Below are positions 26,135 through 35,547 of a stretch of DNA of 53,453 bases, one piece after another. A model generated the notes under the pieces. That model was not told the origin of the DNA. It saw nothing but the letters and a program-made list of their open reading frames with translations, and did not search any database. Each line of letters opens with the position of its first letter. Position 1 is the first letter of the stretch. A program made the position numbers and the translations under genes. The DNA comes from Campylobacter concisus UNSWCS (GTDB lineage: Bacteria; Campylobacterota; Campylobacteria; Campylobacterales; Campylobacteraceae): positions 1 through 53,453 of the forward strand of contig NZ_ANNG01000016.1 of assembly GCF_000466685.1 (NCBI RefSeq). Reading direction: 5' to 3'.

Positions 26135-27937
26135 TTATTTAAATTTAGCCACCACTTGATTGTTCGCGACACTTTGACCTTTGCTAACCTCGATAGAGCC
26201 TATGACGCCATCTTTTGGGGCTTTGACCTCTATCTCCATCTTCATCGCTTCAAGCACGACTATGGCCTGACCTTTTTTGACATGATCTCCTACGCTAACT
26301 AAAATTTTATGCACAGCGCCTGGCAAACTTGCGACGATGTCATTTTCTGTTGCGCTTGCTACTGCACTTTTGGCACTTTTTACGCTCTTACCTTCAACTT
26401 CAGTGATTGATTTTACTTGGATGCTGTCGTTAAAGCCTTCGCTTACTTCGACATTGTAGCGACTACCATTTACGACGACGCTATATCTGCCGCTTTGAGT
26501 TTGTCTGCCTTCATTTGCTTTAGCACTTGGATCGATCTTTCTTACATTTACTTTGGCTTCGCCTTTTAAGAACGCTATGCCTTTTTCTTTACAAGCTGCT
26601 GCTATAAAGACGTTTTCTTCGGTAACTTTGATCTTATTTTGTTTTAAAATTTCTTTTACATGTGCAAGTGACTTGCTCTCATCTTTATCGGCTATATCAA
26701 CTGCGTGTTTTGTAGTTGGTTTTAGTCCTAGCTGCTCGCTAGCAAGCTTAATGATCTCTTTATCAGGTGTAACTGGGGTCTTGCCAAAATAGCCAAGCAC
26801 CATTTTGCCGTATCCCTCAGCGATCTTTTTCCACTTGCCAAACATCACGTTGTTAAATGCTTGTTGGAAGTAAAACTGGCTAACAGGGGTCACTGAAGTG
26901 CCGTATCCGCCCTTTTGCACCACTTCGCGCATAGCAAGGATAACCTCTGGGAATTTATCTAAGATGTTGTTATCTCTCATCATCTGGGTATTTGCAGTGA
27001 GCGCGCCACCAGGCATTGGTGAAAATGGTATTAGAGGGCTTACTTGCACAGCTTCAGGCGGTAAGAAATACTCTTTTAAACAATCATTCAAAACGCTTTC
27101 GTATTTTAAAATTTTCTCCACATCAAGGCCGCCAAGATCGTAGTTTTTGCCTTTTACTGCGTGAAGCATGGTTAGGATATCTGGCTGACTTGTGCCGCCA
27201 CTTACTGGACTTGCGGCTAGATCTATACCATCGACACCAGCTTCAAGCGCTGCAAGATAGCAAGCCACGCTTACGCCTGCTGTTTCATGCGTGTGAAGTC
27301 TGATATGAGTTTTTTCTGGTAACAATTTTCTAGCCATTTTTATGGTTTCATAGACCTTTTGTGGGCTGCTTGTGCCACTTGCATCTTTAAAGCAAACGCT
27401 GTGATAAGGGATATTTGCATCTAAAATTTCTCGTAAAATTTTCTCATAAAATTTAACATCATGGGCTCCCACACAGCCACTAGGCAGATCCATCATAGTA
27501 ACAACGACTTCGTGTTTTAGCCCGTGATGAGCGATCCTTTCGCCTGAATATTTTAAATTTTCAACATCATTTAATGCGTCAAAATTTCTAATGGTAGTGG
27601 TTCCATGTTTTTTGAAAAGTTTTGCGTGAAGGTCGATTAGCTCGCGGCTACCAGTATCAAGTGTGACGGTATTTACGCCCCTGCTTAGGGTTTGAAGGTT
27701 TGCTTTTGGTCCTACGATGCTTCTAAATTTATCCATCATCGCAAAAGCGTCTTCATTTAGGTAAAAATAAAGGCTTTGAAATCTCGCTCCTCCGCCAAAT
27801 TCAAAATGCTCTATGCCAGCCTCTTTAGCTGCTTCAAGCGCGGGCAAAAAGTCGTTCATAAGCACTCTAGCGCCATAAACCGACTGAAAGCCATCTCTAA
27901 AGGTCGTATCCATAACATCGATAAATTTCTTTGCCAT
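26135..27937 (-). CDS. pycB: Pyruvate carboxylase B / oxaloacetate decarboxylase alpha subunit
   Basis: This carboxyltransferase carries a biotin domain (600 aa). The N-terminal DTTFRDGFQSV, the carboxyl-carrying lysine region VCFKDASG, the metal-binding HTHETAG, a PYC/OADA segment and the C-terminal biotinyl domain EAMKM (Lys566) are all visible. With a biotin carboxylase partner (PycA, not in the window) it makes oxaloacetate from pyruvate. A Na+-pumping decarboxylase role would need other subunits not seen here. It likely pairs with PckA in the PEP-pyruvate-oxaloacetate node. Confidence 0.93.
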   Translation of the reverse strand: MAKKFIDVMDTTFRDGFQSVYGARVLMNDFLPALEAAKEAGIEHFEFGGGARFQSLYFYLNEDAFAMMDKFRSIVGPKANLQTLSRGVNTVTLDTGSRELIDLHAKLFKKHGTTTIRNFDALNDVENLKYSGERIAHHGLKHEVVVTMMDLPSGCVGAHDVKFYEKILREILDANIPYHSVCFKDASGTSSPQKVYETIKMARKLLPEKTHIRLHTHETAGVSVACYLAALEAGVDGIDLAASPVSGGTSQPDILTMLHAVKGKNYDLGGLDVEKILKYESVLNDCLKEYFLPPEAVQVSPLIPFSPMPGGALTANTQMMRDNNILDKFPEVILAMREVVQKGGYGTSVTPVSQFYFQQAFNNVMFGKWKKIAEGYGKMVLGYFGKTPVTPDKEIIKLASEQLGLKPTTKHAVDIADKDESKSLAHVKEILKQNKIKVTEENVFIAAACKEKGIAFLKGEAKVNVRKIDPSAKANEGRQTQSGRYSVVVNGSRYNVEVSEGFNDSIQVKSITEVEGKSVKSAKSAVASATENDIVASLPGAVHKILVSVGDHVKKGQAIVVLEAMKMEIEVKAPKDGVIGSIEVSKGQSVANNQVVAKFK

Positions 27938-27983
27938 ATTTCACCTCATTAAATTTATAAATTTACTAAAAAGCGGTCATAAA

Positions 27984-28021
27984 AAATGGCTAAATTGGGC
28001 AGAAACTCAAATTAGCCATTT
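27984..28021 (-). terminator. Terminator of the dctQM operon
   Basis: AAATGGCTAA (27984-27993) and TTAGCCATTT (28012-28021) form a 10-bp stem. On the minus strand it ends in a T-run (CCATTTTTTATG). It lies 38 bases beyond the dctM stop, upstream of pycB. Confidence 0.75.
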
Positions 28022-28059
28022 TGCTTGCTTTTGGTATTTTACAACCAAAAACTTTTATA

Positions 28060-29448
28060 TCATTTAAAAAGTGAGAGTAAGAAGTTAAATAATCCGCCGT
28101 GGCTCGCATCAAGCATCGGCTTTATCTCCATCAAAAAGACACAGAAAAAGACTAAAACTGCCACTTGGATAATGATGTAAGGCACCACGCCTTTATAAAT
28201 AGCAGCTGTTTTTATCTCAGCAGGTGCGACTGATCTTAAGAAAAATAGACTAAATCCAAATGGCGGCGTCAAGAATGAAGTTTGTAAATTCATAGCAACT
28301 AAGATCGCTAGATAGACTGGGTTTATGCCTAGTTTTGCGGCGATTGGCACCAAGATAGGAAGCACGATATATGAAATTTCAACAAAATCGATAAAAAAGC
28401 CAAGCACAAAGATAACAGCCATACTAAAGATGATAAAGCCCCACTTCTCGCCTGGTAAATTTGTCATGAAATTTTCAACTATCTCATCGCCTCCAGTGTA
28501 GCTAAAGACCATAGAAAAGGCAGTCGCACCAACAAGTATGGCAAAGACTAGAGCCGTAGTTTTTACGCTCTCAGCCAAAGCCTCTTTCATCATAGAAAAT
28601 GAAAATGTCCTATAAAATATTGCCAAGATGATAGCGCCAACGCAGCCAAATGCTGAGCTTTCAGTCGGTGTAGCGATACCTGCAAAAATGGATCCTAGCA
28701 CACAAATAACTAGCAAAAGTGGCGGAAAGATCGCAATTAGCGCTCTAACAATCTGCTTAAATTTACTAACGCCACTCTCATCTTTTACGATAGGAGCGAC
28801 CTCTGGCTTAAGATAAGCAGTTATCAAAATATAAACTATATAAACTCCAACTAGCGTGAATCCTGGCACAATGGCTTGATGAAAAAGCTCGCCAACTGGC
28901 ACTGAAAAGATGTCGCCCAAGATGATAAGCACGATAGAAGGCGGGATGATCTGACCAAGCGTACCAGCAGCGCATATCGTGCCACATCCTAGGGATTGGT
29001 CGTATTTATATTTTAGCATTACAGGCAAGCTTATAACGCCCATAGCAACAACACTTGCACCTACGACGCCAGTTGATGCAGCAAGAAGCGCTCCAACTAA
29101 GATAGTGCTTATCGCGATACCGCCTCTGATTTCTCCAAAGAGCATACCCATGCTCTCAAGTAGTCTCTCGGCTAACTTTGACTTTTGAAGCACGACACCC
29201 ATAAAGACGAAGAGTGGAACTGCTATGAAAATTCTACTCTCCATGATAGAAAAAATCCTATATGGCATGAAGTTAAACATATCTTTAAACACTTCTATAC
29301 TGCCAAGTAGCCCATCGCCATCACTAAGACTCTCTACAACACTACCAACCATGCCAAATATCATCGCAACCGCGCCAAAGGTAAATGCCACTGGAAAGCC
29401 AATGCCAAGCATCAATAGCGCGGCTATAAACATTATTAATCCCGCCAT
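28060..29448 (-). CDS. dctM: TRAP transporter large permease subunit (DctM)
   Basis: This large membrane subunit of a tripartite ATP-independent periplasmic transporter has 462 aa and about 12 hydrophobic segments. Typical features are the start GIGFPVAFTFG, the FIAVPLFVFMG stretch and NLQTSFLTPPFGFSLFF near the C-terminus. It works with DctQ and a periplasmic binding protein, which is not encoded nearby. The substrate is therefore open (C4-dicarboxylate or another organic acid). Its start overlaps dctQ by 13 bases. Confidence 0.93.
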   Translation of the reverse strand: MAGLIMFIAALLMLGIGFPVAFTFGAVAMIFGMVGSVVESLSDGDGLLGSIEVFKDMFNFMPYRIFSIMESRIFIAVPLFVFMGVVLQKSKLAERLLESMGMLFGEIRGGIAISTILVGALLAASTGVVGASVVAMGVISLPVMLKYKYDQSLGCGTICAAGTLGQIIPPSIVLIILGDIFSVPVGELFHQAIVPGFTLVGVYIVYILITAYLKPEVAPIVKDESGVSKFKQIVRALIAIFPPLLLVICVLGSIFAGIATPTESSAFGCVGAIILAIFYRTFSFSMMKEALAESVKTTALVFAILVGATAFSMVFSYTGGDEIVENFMTNLPGEKWGFIIFSMAVIFVLGFFIDFVEISYIVLPILVPIAAKLGINPVYLAILVAMNLQTSFLTPPFGFSLFFLRSVAPAEIKTAAIYKGVVPYIIIQVAVLVFFCVFLMEIKPMLDASHGGLFNFLLSLFK

Positions 29449-29957
29449 ATTTTCTCCTTACTAGCTTTCTTATAGCGATTTAAATTTTTTATAAAAAAGC
29501 CGATCGCAAAAAATACAAGCACATAAAATGAAAAAGGGATCATCGCTTTTATGACCCATCTATGGGTAAGACCGCCTGGATCTGCGCTAGCCTCTGCCGA
29601 GCTGTAAGCATCTCCTACAAATCCAAATGATAAATTTGAAACCAAAAGCGCAAATGGTATGATAAAAAATACAGTGCCAAGCATATTTACAAGGGCTTTA
29701 TTTCTTTCTGAAAATTTAGCATAAAAGATATCAACTCTAACATGTGCGTCCTCTTTTAGAGCATAGCTCATGCCAAGTAGAAATATCACAGCAAAAAAGT
29801 GCCACTCAAGCTCCTGAAATGCAACGTTGCCGTAAGAGAAAAAGTATCTTGCCACAACGTTAAAAAAAACGTCTATTATCATCAAAGCCATAATAAACAT
29901 ACAAATATAGCCGACTATATCACCAGCTTTGTCAAAAAATCTCTCAATCTTATCCAT
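29436..29957 (-). CDS. dctQ: TRAP transporter small permease subunit (DctQ)
   Basis: This small TRAP membrane subunit (173 aa) has four hydrophobic segments and the family ELEWHFFAVIFLLGMSYALK motif followed by HVRVDIFY. It is the partner of the DctM encoded immediately downstream. It overlaps the last of three NSS transporter genes by eight bases, so the TRAP pair belongs to that operon. No DctP binding protein is found within the window. Confidence 0.92.
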   Translation of the reverse strand: MDKIERFFDKAGDIVGYICMFIMALMIIDVFFNVVARYFFSYGNVAFQELEWHFFAVIFLLGMSYALKEDAHVRVDIFYAKFSERNKALVNMLGTVFFIIPFALLVSNLSFGFVGDAYSSAEASADPGGLTHRWVIKAMIPFSFYVLVFFAIGFFIKNLNRYKKASKEKIWRD

Positions 29958-31302
29958 TAAAAACCTTTAATAGTTCATTTATCATGATGATGAGCACACA
30001 AACTGGTGCTACATATCTTAGTAAAAAATACCATGTATTAAATACAAAATCACTCATATATGGGCTAAATAGCACATATAAAGCATCTTTTTTCATAAAA
30101 TATCCTACAAATATCGCTCCGCCGATACCGCTAATTGGTAGCAAGATATTTGAAGCGGTAAAGTCTAGGAAGTCAAAGAAATTTTTGCCAAATATCATAA
30201 ATTTATCGCCAACATTTTCTATATTTGATAAAAGACATAAAAATCCAACTATGAAAATCCCAGCACAAACTATGCAAAGCGCTTTTTTCCTACTCATGCC
30301 ATATTCTCTGATCAAGAAAAATACAAATGGCTCAACGATGGAGATGGCTGAAGTGATACCAGCAAAGATAAGTGCAGCAAAAAATGCCACCGCTAAAATT
30401 TGACCGATCGTGCCAAGCTTAGCAAATAGCGTTGGTAGCGAAATAAAGACAAGACCTGGTCCTTGAGACGGAGTAGCGCCAAATTCAAATATAAAGGTAA
30501 AAATAACAAGACCTATCATAATAGCAAGCGCGATATTTATGAAGACGATGCTAAGTGTTGAAGTGGCTAAATTTGTATCATCGCTTAGGCTAGCTGAATA
30601 GGTGATGATCGCTGCCATACCAAGAGATAGTGTCCAAAATGCAAGTCCAAGAGCAAGTAAGAGTGAGTTAAACGAAATTTTACTAAAGTCAGGGATGAGT
30701 AAAAACTCGGCTGATTTTACAAAGCCATCCATCGTTATAGAGTAAAAAAGCATGATCAAAACCATGATAAATAGGCTTGGCATCATCCAAACATTTAGCT
30801 TCTCTATACCGCTTTTTACGCCTTTTGACAGGATGAAAAAGCAAGCTGCAAATGCTATAACAAAGTAAAGTGTCTGCTCGCCAAGACCATGCGTCAAAAG
30901 ATCGTTAAATATCACTTTTGAGCTATCTATATCGCTTGGGAGGCCAGTAAATGAGAGCGTGAAATATTTAAAGACCCAGCCGATTATCACGATATAGTAT
31001 GATGAGATGATGGCCGCTGTCACCATGGCTAAAATTCCAACCAGTTGCCATAAATTTTTATTTTTAGCTGCTAGCTTTCTAAAAGCATTTACACTGTCGC
31101 TCTCGCTAAGCTTGCCGATACTAAGCTCTGCCATAAAGATAGGCACGCCGACTAGAAAAGTTATCAAAAGATATAGGATAATAAACGCCGAACCGCCGTT
31201 TTCACCAACCATGTATGGAAATTTCCATGCATTGCCAAGTCCGACAGCCGATCCAGCGACTGCTAGGACATAGCCTATTTTAGAAAATTGTTCTTTTGCC
31301 AT
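29950..31302 (-). CDS. NSS-family sodium-dependent transporter, copy 1
   Basis: This neurotransmitter:sodium symporter homolog (450 aa) has about 11-12 membrane segments. The TM1 signature GNAWKFPYMVGENGGSAF (residues 22-39) gives the Na+ and substrate site. The unwound TM6 region (LALGLAFWTLSLGMAAIITYSASL) fits the LeuT fold. It probably imports a small neutral or aromatic amino acid with Na+. It is the third of three tandem NSS genes, one base after its upstream neighbour. Confidence 0.9.
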   Translation of the reverse strand: MAKEQFSKIGYVLAVAGSAVGLGNAWKFPYMVGENGGSAFIILYLLITFLVGVPIFMAELSIGKLSESDSVNAFRKLAAKNKNLWQLVGILAMVTAAIISSYYIVIIGWVFKYFTLSFTGLPSDIDSSKVIFNDLLTHGLGEQTLYFVIAFAACFFILSKGVKSGIEKLNVWMMPSLFIMVLIMLFYSITMDGFVKSAEFLLIPDFSKISFNSLLLALGLAFWTLSLGMAAIITYSASLSDDTNLATSTLSIVFINIALAIMIGLVIFTFIFEFGATPSQGPGLVFISLPTLFAKLGTIGQILAVAFFAALIFAGITSAISIVEPFVFFLIREYGMSRKKALCIVCAGIFIVGFLCLLSNIENVGDKFMIFGKNFFDFLDFTASNILLPISGIGGAIFVGYFMKKDALYVLFSPYMSDFVFNTWYFLLRYVAPVCVLIIMINELLKVFNG

Positions 31303-31303
31303 A

Positions 31304-32635
31304 TTATGAGATCTCCCTTATTAACACCACCAGAACTAAAAGTGGAGCCACAAATCTAATTAAAAAATACCAAATGTTAAATACAACCTTGCCCATATAA
31401 GGCACAAATAGCTCTTTTAAAAGCTCAAATTTCATAAAGTATCCAACAAAGACAGCAAACAAGATACCACCAAGCGGGAGCATGATGTTTGAGCTGAGAT
31501 AATCAAGCAGGTCAAAAAAGCTCTTACCAAAAAATGTAAGTGCATCTTTAAATTCGTTTGTGCCACTTAACGCACATAAAATTCCTAAAATATAAACCAC
31601 GCAAGCGACAATTAGGATCGATTTGTTTCTACTAAAATTTAGGCTTTTGCTTAAGAAAAATATAAACGGTTCAACCATCGATATAACCGAGGTGATGCCA
31701 GCAAAAAATAGCGATATAAAAAATGTAAATGCCAAGAAATTTCCAAGCAAGCCAAGCTTAGCAAATAGCGTTGGTAGCGATATGAAAGCAAGCCCTGCGC
31801 CTTTTGATGGCTCTGAGCCAAACTCAAATGTAAATGTAAAGACGATAAGGCCGATGATGACGCTTATTATGATATTTGCAAAGACGACATAGAGCGAAGA
31901 GGTAAATAAATTTGTATCATCGCTTAGACTTGATGAGTAAGTAAGTATGCAGCCAATGCCAACGCACATCGTAAAAAAAGCAAGTCCAAGAGCGTTTAAA
32001 ACAGCTGCTTGATCTATCTTTGAAAAGTCAGGCACCAGTAGAAATTTAGCCGCTTTGTCAAAGCCCTCCATGCCAAAAGAGTAGCCAAGCATCAAAAGTA
32101 GCAGCACAAAAAGCGCTGGTATGAGATAGACATTTATGCGCTCTATGCCGCTTTTTACGCCCTTTGTAAGGATGAAAAAGTAGGCAAAAAATGCGATACT
32201 AAAGTATAAAATTTGCTCAACTATGCCATTTGAGGTGAAATTTACAAAAAGTGTCTCTGAACTTGCGATATCTTTAGGTAGCTCGCTAAGACTTAAAATG
32301 ACGTATTTTAAAACCCAGCCAATGATGAGCGTGTAAAAAGATGCGATAAATAGCCCAGTCACCATGATAATACCGGCAAATTTCCAAGAGCTTGCCCCTT
32401 TTGTAGCTAGAGATTTAAACGCTCCAACCGTATCAAGGCGTGAAATTTTACCCATCGCCATCTCAGCAAAAAATATACTAAGACCAACAGCAAAGGCAAA
32501 AAATAGATATATGAGGATAAATGCCGAACCGCCGTTACTGCCAACCATGTATGGAAATTTCCACGCGTTACCAAGGCCGATAGCCGCTCCAATTATCGAT
32601 AAGACAAAGCCAATTTTACTAAATCTCTCTGCCAT
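31304..32635 (-). CDS. NSS-family sodium-dependent transporter, copy 2
   Basis: This is the middle NSS paralog (443 aa). TM1 reads GNAWKFPYMVGSNGGSAF, with Ser in place of Glu after the Gly. TM6 has LGLAFFTMCVGIGCILTYSSSL, with two cysteines not seen in its neighbours. The C-terminal helices end FLIRFVAPLLVLVVLIREIS. The start shares one base with the upstream stop (TAATG), so translation is coupled. The substrate is unknown; the differences in TM1 and TM6 suggest it differs from copies 1 and 3. Confidence 0.9.
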   Translation of the reverse strand: MAERFSKIGFVLSIIGAAIGLGNAWKFPYMVGSNGGSAFILIYLFFAFAVGLSIFFAEMAMGKISRLDTVGAFKSLATKGASSWKFAGIIMVTGLFIASFYTLIIGWVLKYVILSLSELPKDIASSETLFVNFTSNGIVEQILYFSIAFFAYFFILTKGVKSGIERINVYLIPALFVLLLLMLGYSFGMEGFDKAAKFLLVPDFSKIDQAAVLNALGLAFFTMCVGIGCILTYSSSLSDDTNLFTSSLYVVFANIIISVIIGLIVFTFTFEFGSEPSKGAGLAFISLPTLFAKLGLLGNFLAFTFFISLFFAGITSVISMVEPFIFFLSKSLNFSRNKSILIVACVVYILGILCALSGTNEFKDALTFFGKSFFDLLDYLSSNIMLPLGGILFAVFVGYFMKFELLKELFVPYMGKVVFNIWYFLIRFVAPLLVLVVLIREIS

Positions 32636-33981
32636 TATTTACCTGCCATCTGGTAGATCATTATCGCACAAATGGCAACTGGCACGACATATCTTAAGAA
32701 AAAGTACCAAATTTCAAAAAATGCTCTTCCCATAAAATCGCCAAAGAGCAGATATAAACTCTCTTTTTTAAGTTTATAGCCAACAAAAAAGCTAAATACG
32801 ATAGCGCCTATTGGCATCATGATATTTGATGTGAGAAAGTCAAGCGCGTCAAAAAATGGCTTACCACAAACGCTAAAAGCACTTGAAGTGTCTGAATAAT
32901 ATGAAAGTATGCAAAAGATGCCCAAGATATAGACAAAGGCACCTATGTAAAGAAGCGCCATCTTTCTTGAAATTTCAAATTTCCTAACCAAATAATAAGC
33001 AAAAGGCTCGATCATCGAAACCGCGCTCGTGATACCAGCAAACAAGAGCGATACGAAAAATGCTACCGCCATGACATTGCCAACGATGCCAAGCTTTGCA
33101 AAAAGCGTGACAAGCGAGATAAAGATAAGGCCTGGGCCACTTGCCGTGCTATCAGCCCCATAAGCAAATATAAAGGTAAATACGACAAGCCCCATCATAA
33201 TGCCTATTAAGATGTTTATAAAGATGATAGAGAGCGTTGATTTTATTAAATTTGTGCGCTCTGGTAAATTTGCAGCGTATGTTGGTATGACTCCAACGCC
33301 CATAGATAGCGAGAAAAACGCAAGGCCTAGAGCCTGTAAGACAACATCTGGCGTGATCGCACTAAAATTTGGTACAAATAAAAATTTAGCCGCCTTCACA
33401 AAGCCATCACCCATGCTAAGCGCGTAAAAAAGCATGCAAACTAGCAAGACAAAAAGGCTTGGCATCATCCATATATTTAGCTTTTCTATGCCACTTTTTA
33501 CGCCTTTTGAAACGGCAAAAAAGACCATCAAAAAAACTAAGCTAAAACAAAGCACGGCACTGCTTAGATCATTTGATAAAAGCGTGTTAAACTGCGCTGC
33601 AGCCTCTTTTGAGTCGGCTAAAAGTGGCGAAAAACTAAGATAGATATACTTTAAAATCCAGCCAATAACAACCATATAAAATGAAGCTATAAGTATCGCG
33701 CCGATCATGAAAAAGCCAGAGAGTGACCAAGCTTTTTTATTTTTTGGAGCGAGTTTGTAAAGTGAGCTTACGATGTCGCTTTCGCCAAGTTTGCCAATGC
33801 TAAGCTCCGCTAAAAACGCCACAAATGCGATAGCAAATGTAAGAAGCAAATATAAAATAATAAATGCTGAACCGCCGTTATTTCCCACCATTGTAGGAAA
33901 TTTCCAGGCATTGCCAAGACCAACAGCAGAACCAGCCATAGCAAGGACAAAGCCTATCTTTGAAAATTTCTCGTTTATCAT
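32635..33981 (-). CDS. NSS-family sodium-dependent transporter, copy 3 (first in operon)
   Basis: This NSS paralog (448 aa) opens the operon. TM1 reads GNAWKFPTMVGNNGGSAF: Thr replaces the Tyr of copies 1 and 2 and the Glu is Asn, both near the substrate pocket in LeuT-fold carriers. TM6 has LGLAFFSLSMGVGVIPTYAANL. Start at 33981, preceded by AAGGTTTTCA on the minus strand. The 206-base gap to atpE would hold its promoter. The substrate is unknown. Confidence 0.9.
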   Translation of the reverse strand: MINEKFSKIGFVLAMAGSAVGLGNAWKFPTMVGNNGGSAFIILYLLLTFAIAFVAFLAELSIGKLGESDIVSSLYKLAPKNKKAWSLSGFFMIGAILIASFYMVVIGWILKYIYLSFSPLLADSKEAAAQFNTLLSNDLSSAVLCFSLVFLMVFFAVSKGVKSGIEKLNIWMMPSLFVLLVCMLFYALSMGDGFVKAAKFLFVPNFSAITPDVVLQALGLAFFSLSMGVGVIPTYAANLPERTNLIKSTLSIIFINILIGIMMGLVVFTFIFAYGADSTASGPGLIFISLVTLFAKLGIVGNVMAVAFFVSLLFAGITSAVSMIEPFAYYLVRKFEISRKMALLYIGAFVYILGIFCILSYYSDTSSAFSVCGKPFFDALDFLTSNIMMPIGAIVFSFFVGYKLKKESLYLLFGDFMGRAFFEIWYFFLRYVVPVAICAIMIYQMAGK

Positions 33982-34187
33982 TGAAAACCTAAGATTAAGA
34001 ATAAATTAAATTCTTTCAAAGATAGCATAAAAAAACTTTCATTTTTCTAAGCCAAGAATTTTTTATAGGCAATTTAAATTTTTAGTGTTTTTATTTGAAA
34101 CAAAGTTTTGTTTTTGTAATATTACGGCTCATAAAGTTTAAGTAGGGGACAGATCCGAAAGAGCTTTAAAATTTTAAAGGAGCAACG

Positions 34188-34490
34188 ATGAAAAAGATCG
34201 TGTTTTTAATTCTTGGTCTTGCTGCATTTGCATTTGGCGCTGACGGCGAGATGATCAGATCATATTCAGTTATCGCTGGCGGTATCGGCCTTGGCCTTGC
34301 AGCTCTTGGTGGTGCTATAGGTATGGGTAACACAGCTGCTGCAACTATCAGCGGAACAGCTAGAAACCCAGGTGTAGGCAGCAAACTTATGACTACAATG
34401 TTTATCGCTCTTGCGATGATCGAAGCACAAGTTATCTACGCACTTGTTATTACACTTATCGTTCTTTACGCAAACCCAATGCTTGGCTAA
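34188..34490 (+). CDS. atpE: ATP synthase F0 subunit c
   Basis: This is the ring-forming proteolipid of the F0 motor (100 aa). The N-terminal 20 residues (MKKIVFLILGLAAFAFGADG) look like an extra signal-like extension. Two membrane helices (about 28-50 and 68-94) are joined by the polar loop GTARNPG. The ion-binding carboxylate is Glu79 in ALAMIEAQ. It is separate from the other atp genes, which is common in Campylobacterota. It has its own terminator at 34508 and a strong AAAGGAGC site. Confidence 0.96.
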   Translation: MKKIVFLILGLAAFAFGADGEMIRSYSVIAGGIGLGLAALGGAIGMGNTAAATISGTARNPGVGSKLMTTMFIALAMIEAQVIYALVITLIVLYANPMLG

Positions 34491-34507
34491 GCGTAAAGCT
34501 TAAATTT

Positions 34508-34529
34508 AGCCCCTTTTTTGGGGCTTTTG
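34508..34529 (+). terminator. Rho-independent terminator after atpE
   Basis: AGCCCC (34508-34513) and GGGGCT (34520-34525) with a six-T loop, then TTTTG. It lies between atpE and the tRNA gene, so the tRNA either reads through or has its own promoter. Confidence 0.85.
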
Positions 34530-34537
34530 TTCTTTTT

Positions 34538-34622
34538 GCGATCATGGTGGAATTGGTAGACACGCTATCTTGAGGGGGTAGTGCCGTTAGGTGTGCGAGT
34601 TCGAGTCTCGCTGATCGCACCA
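34538..34622 (+). tRNA. tRNA-Leu (anticodon GAG)
   Basis: This is an 85-base gene with CCA encoded. The acceptor stem GCGATCA (34538-34544) pairs with TGATCGC (34612-34618). The anticodon stem CTATC/GGTAG closes a seven-base loop TTGAGGG whose anticodon GAG (34572-34574) reads leucine codons CTC and CTT. The T arm GCGAG-TTCGAGT-CTCGC is standard and a variable arm is present, as expected for leucine. Confidence 0.97.
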
Positions 34623-34683
34623 TCTTATCTCTCTTTCTAAATCAAAATCTTAAATTTCTAAGCTATAAAAAAGGAAAAATTTT

Positions 34684-35547
34684 ATGTTAGATAAAAAACG
34701 TGCCTTAAAACAATTACAAAACGAAGCAGACGATGTTGCTATATACTCACTTCTAGAAGCTAGCGAAAAAGACAATGAGAATAAAAAAATACTTCGAAAA
34801 TTAATCACCGAAGAGAGGCGTCACTATGCTTTTTGTCAAAAGATAACTGGCGAAAGCAGAAGTGCAAATTTATTCAAAGTCATCTTCTATACGATACTTG
34901 TTAAAATTTTTGGCACATCTTTTACTCTAAAATTTATGGAGTCACGCGAAGAAAATGCAGAGAAATTTTATCTTGACATCGTAGATGAATATCCTGAAGC
35001 TCGTGATATTTACGAAGAGGAGATGAACCACGAAAATAGTCTAATCTCCATGCTAAAAGACACAAAGCTCGTAAATGCTGGTGGTATCGTGCTTGGCATG
35101 AATGATGCGTTAGTTGAGCTAACAGGCACACTTAGCGGCATCGCGCTTGCCTTTTCAAATACAAAATCAGTTAGCGCAACAGGCCTTATCATGGGCGTGG
35201 CAGCTGCACTCTCTATGGCTGGCTCAGCGTATCTCGAGTCAAAAGAAAATCCAAGTGATGAGATCAAACCGCTTACCTACTCACTCTACACAGGCGGTTC
35301 ATACATCATAACAACGGCATTTTTGATACTTCCATTTTTCATCTTTACAAGCGGTCTTTACGCCGTCTTGTCGATGTTTTTCTTTGCACTAGTTGCCATC
35401 ATCACTTACAACTTTTATATAAGCGTGGCAAAGGAGCTTAAATTTTTACCAAGAGTGATTGAGATGTGCGTGATAACTTTTGGCGTTGCGATCATATCTT
35501 TTGGCATCGGCTTTTTGGTTAAACACTATTTTGGACTAGATGTTTAA
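34684..35547 (+). CDS. Ferritin-like/VIT1 fusion protein (MbfA-like iron transporter)
   Basis: The 287 residues combine two domains. Residues 1-135 are a ferritin-like (rubrerythrin-type) four-helix domain with iron ligands in ADDVAIYSLLE, EERRHY and EEEMNHE. From residue 135 on is a VIT1/CCC1 membrane domain (NDALVELTGTLSGIALAF, about five hydrophobic helices). This layout matches the MbfA proteins that export iron in other bacteria; direction and metal (Fe or Mn) are inferred. It sits after the tRNA with a clear ribosome-binding site (AAAAAGGAAAAATTTT). It ends overlapping the stop of ribD by four bases. Confidence 0.88.
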   Translation: MLDKKRALKQLQNEADDVAIYSLLEASEKDNENKKILRKLITEERRHYAFCQKITGESRSANLFKVIFYTILVKIFGTSFTLKFMESREENAEKFYLDIVDEYPEARDIYEEEMNHENSLISMLKDTKLVNAGGIVLGMNDALVELTGTLSGIALAFSNTKSVSATGLIMGVAAALSMAGSAYLESKENPSDEIKPLTYSLYTGGSYIITTAFLILPFFIFTSGLYAVLSMFFFALVAIITYNFYISVAKELKFLPRVIEMCVITFGVAIISFGIGFLVKHYFGLDV

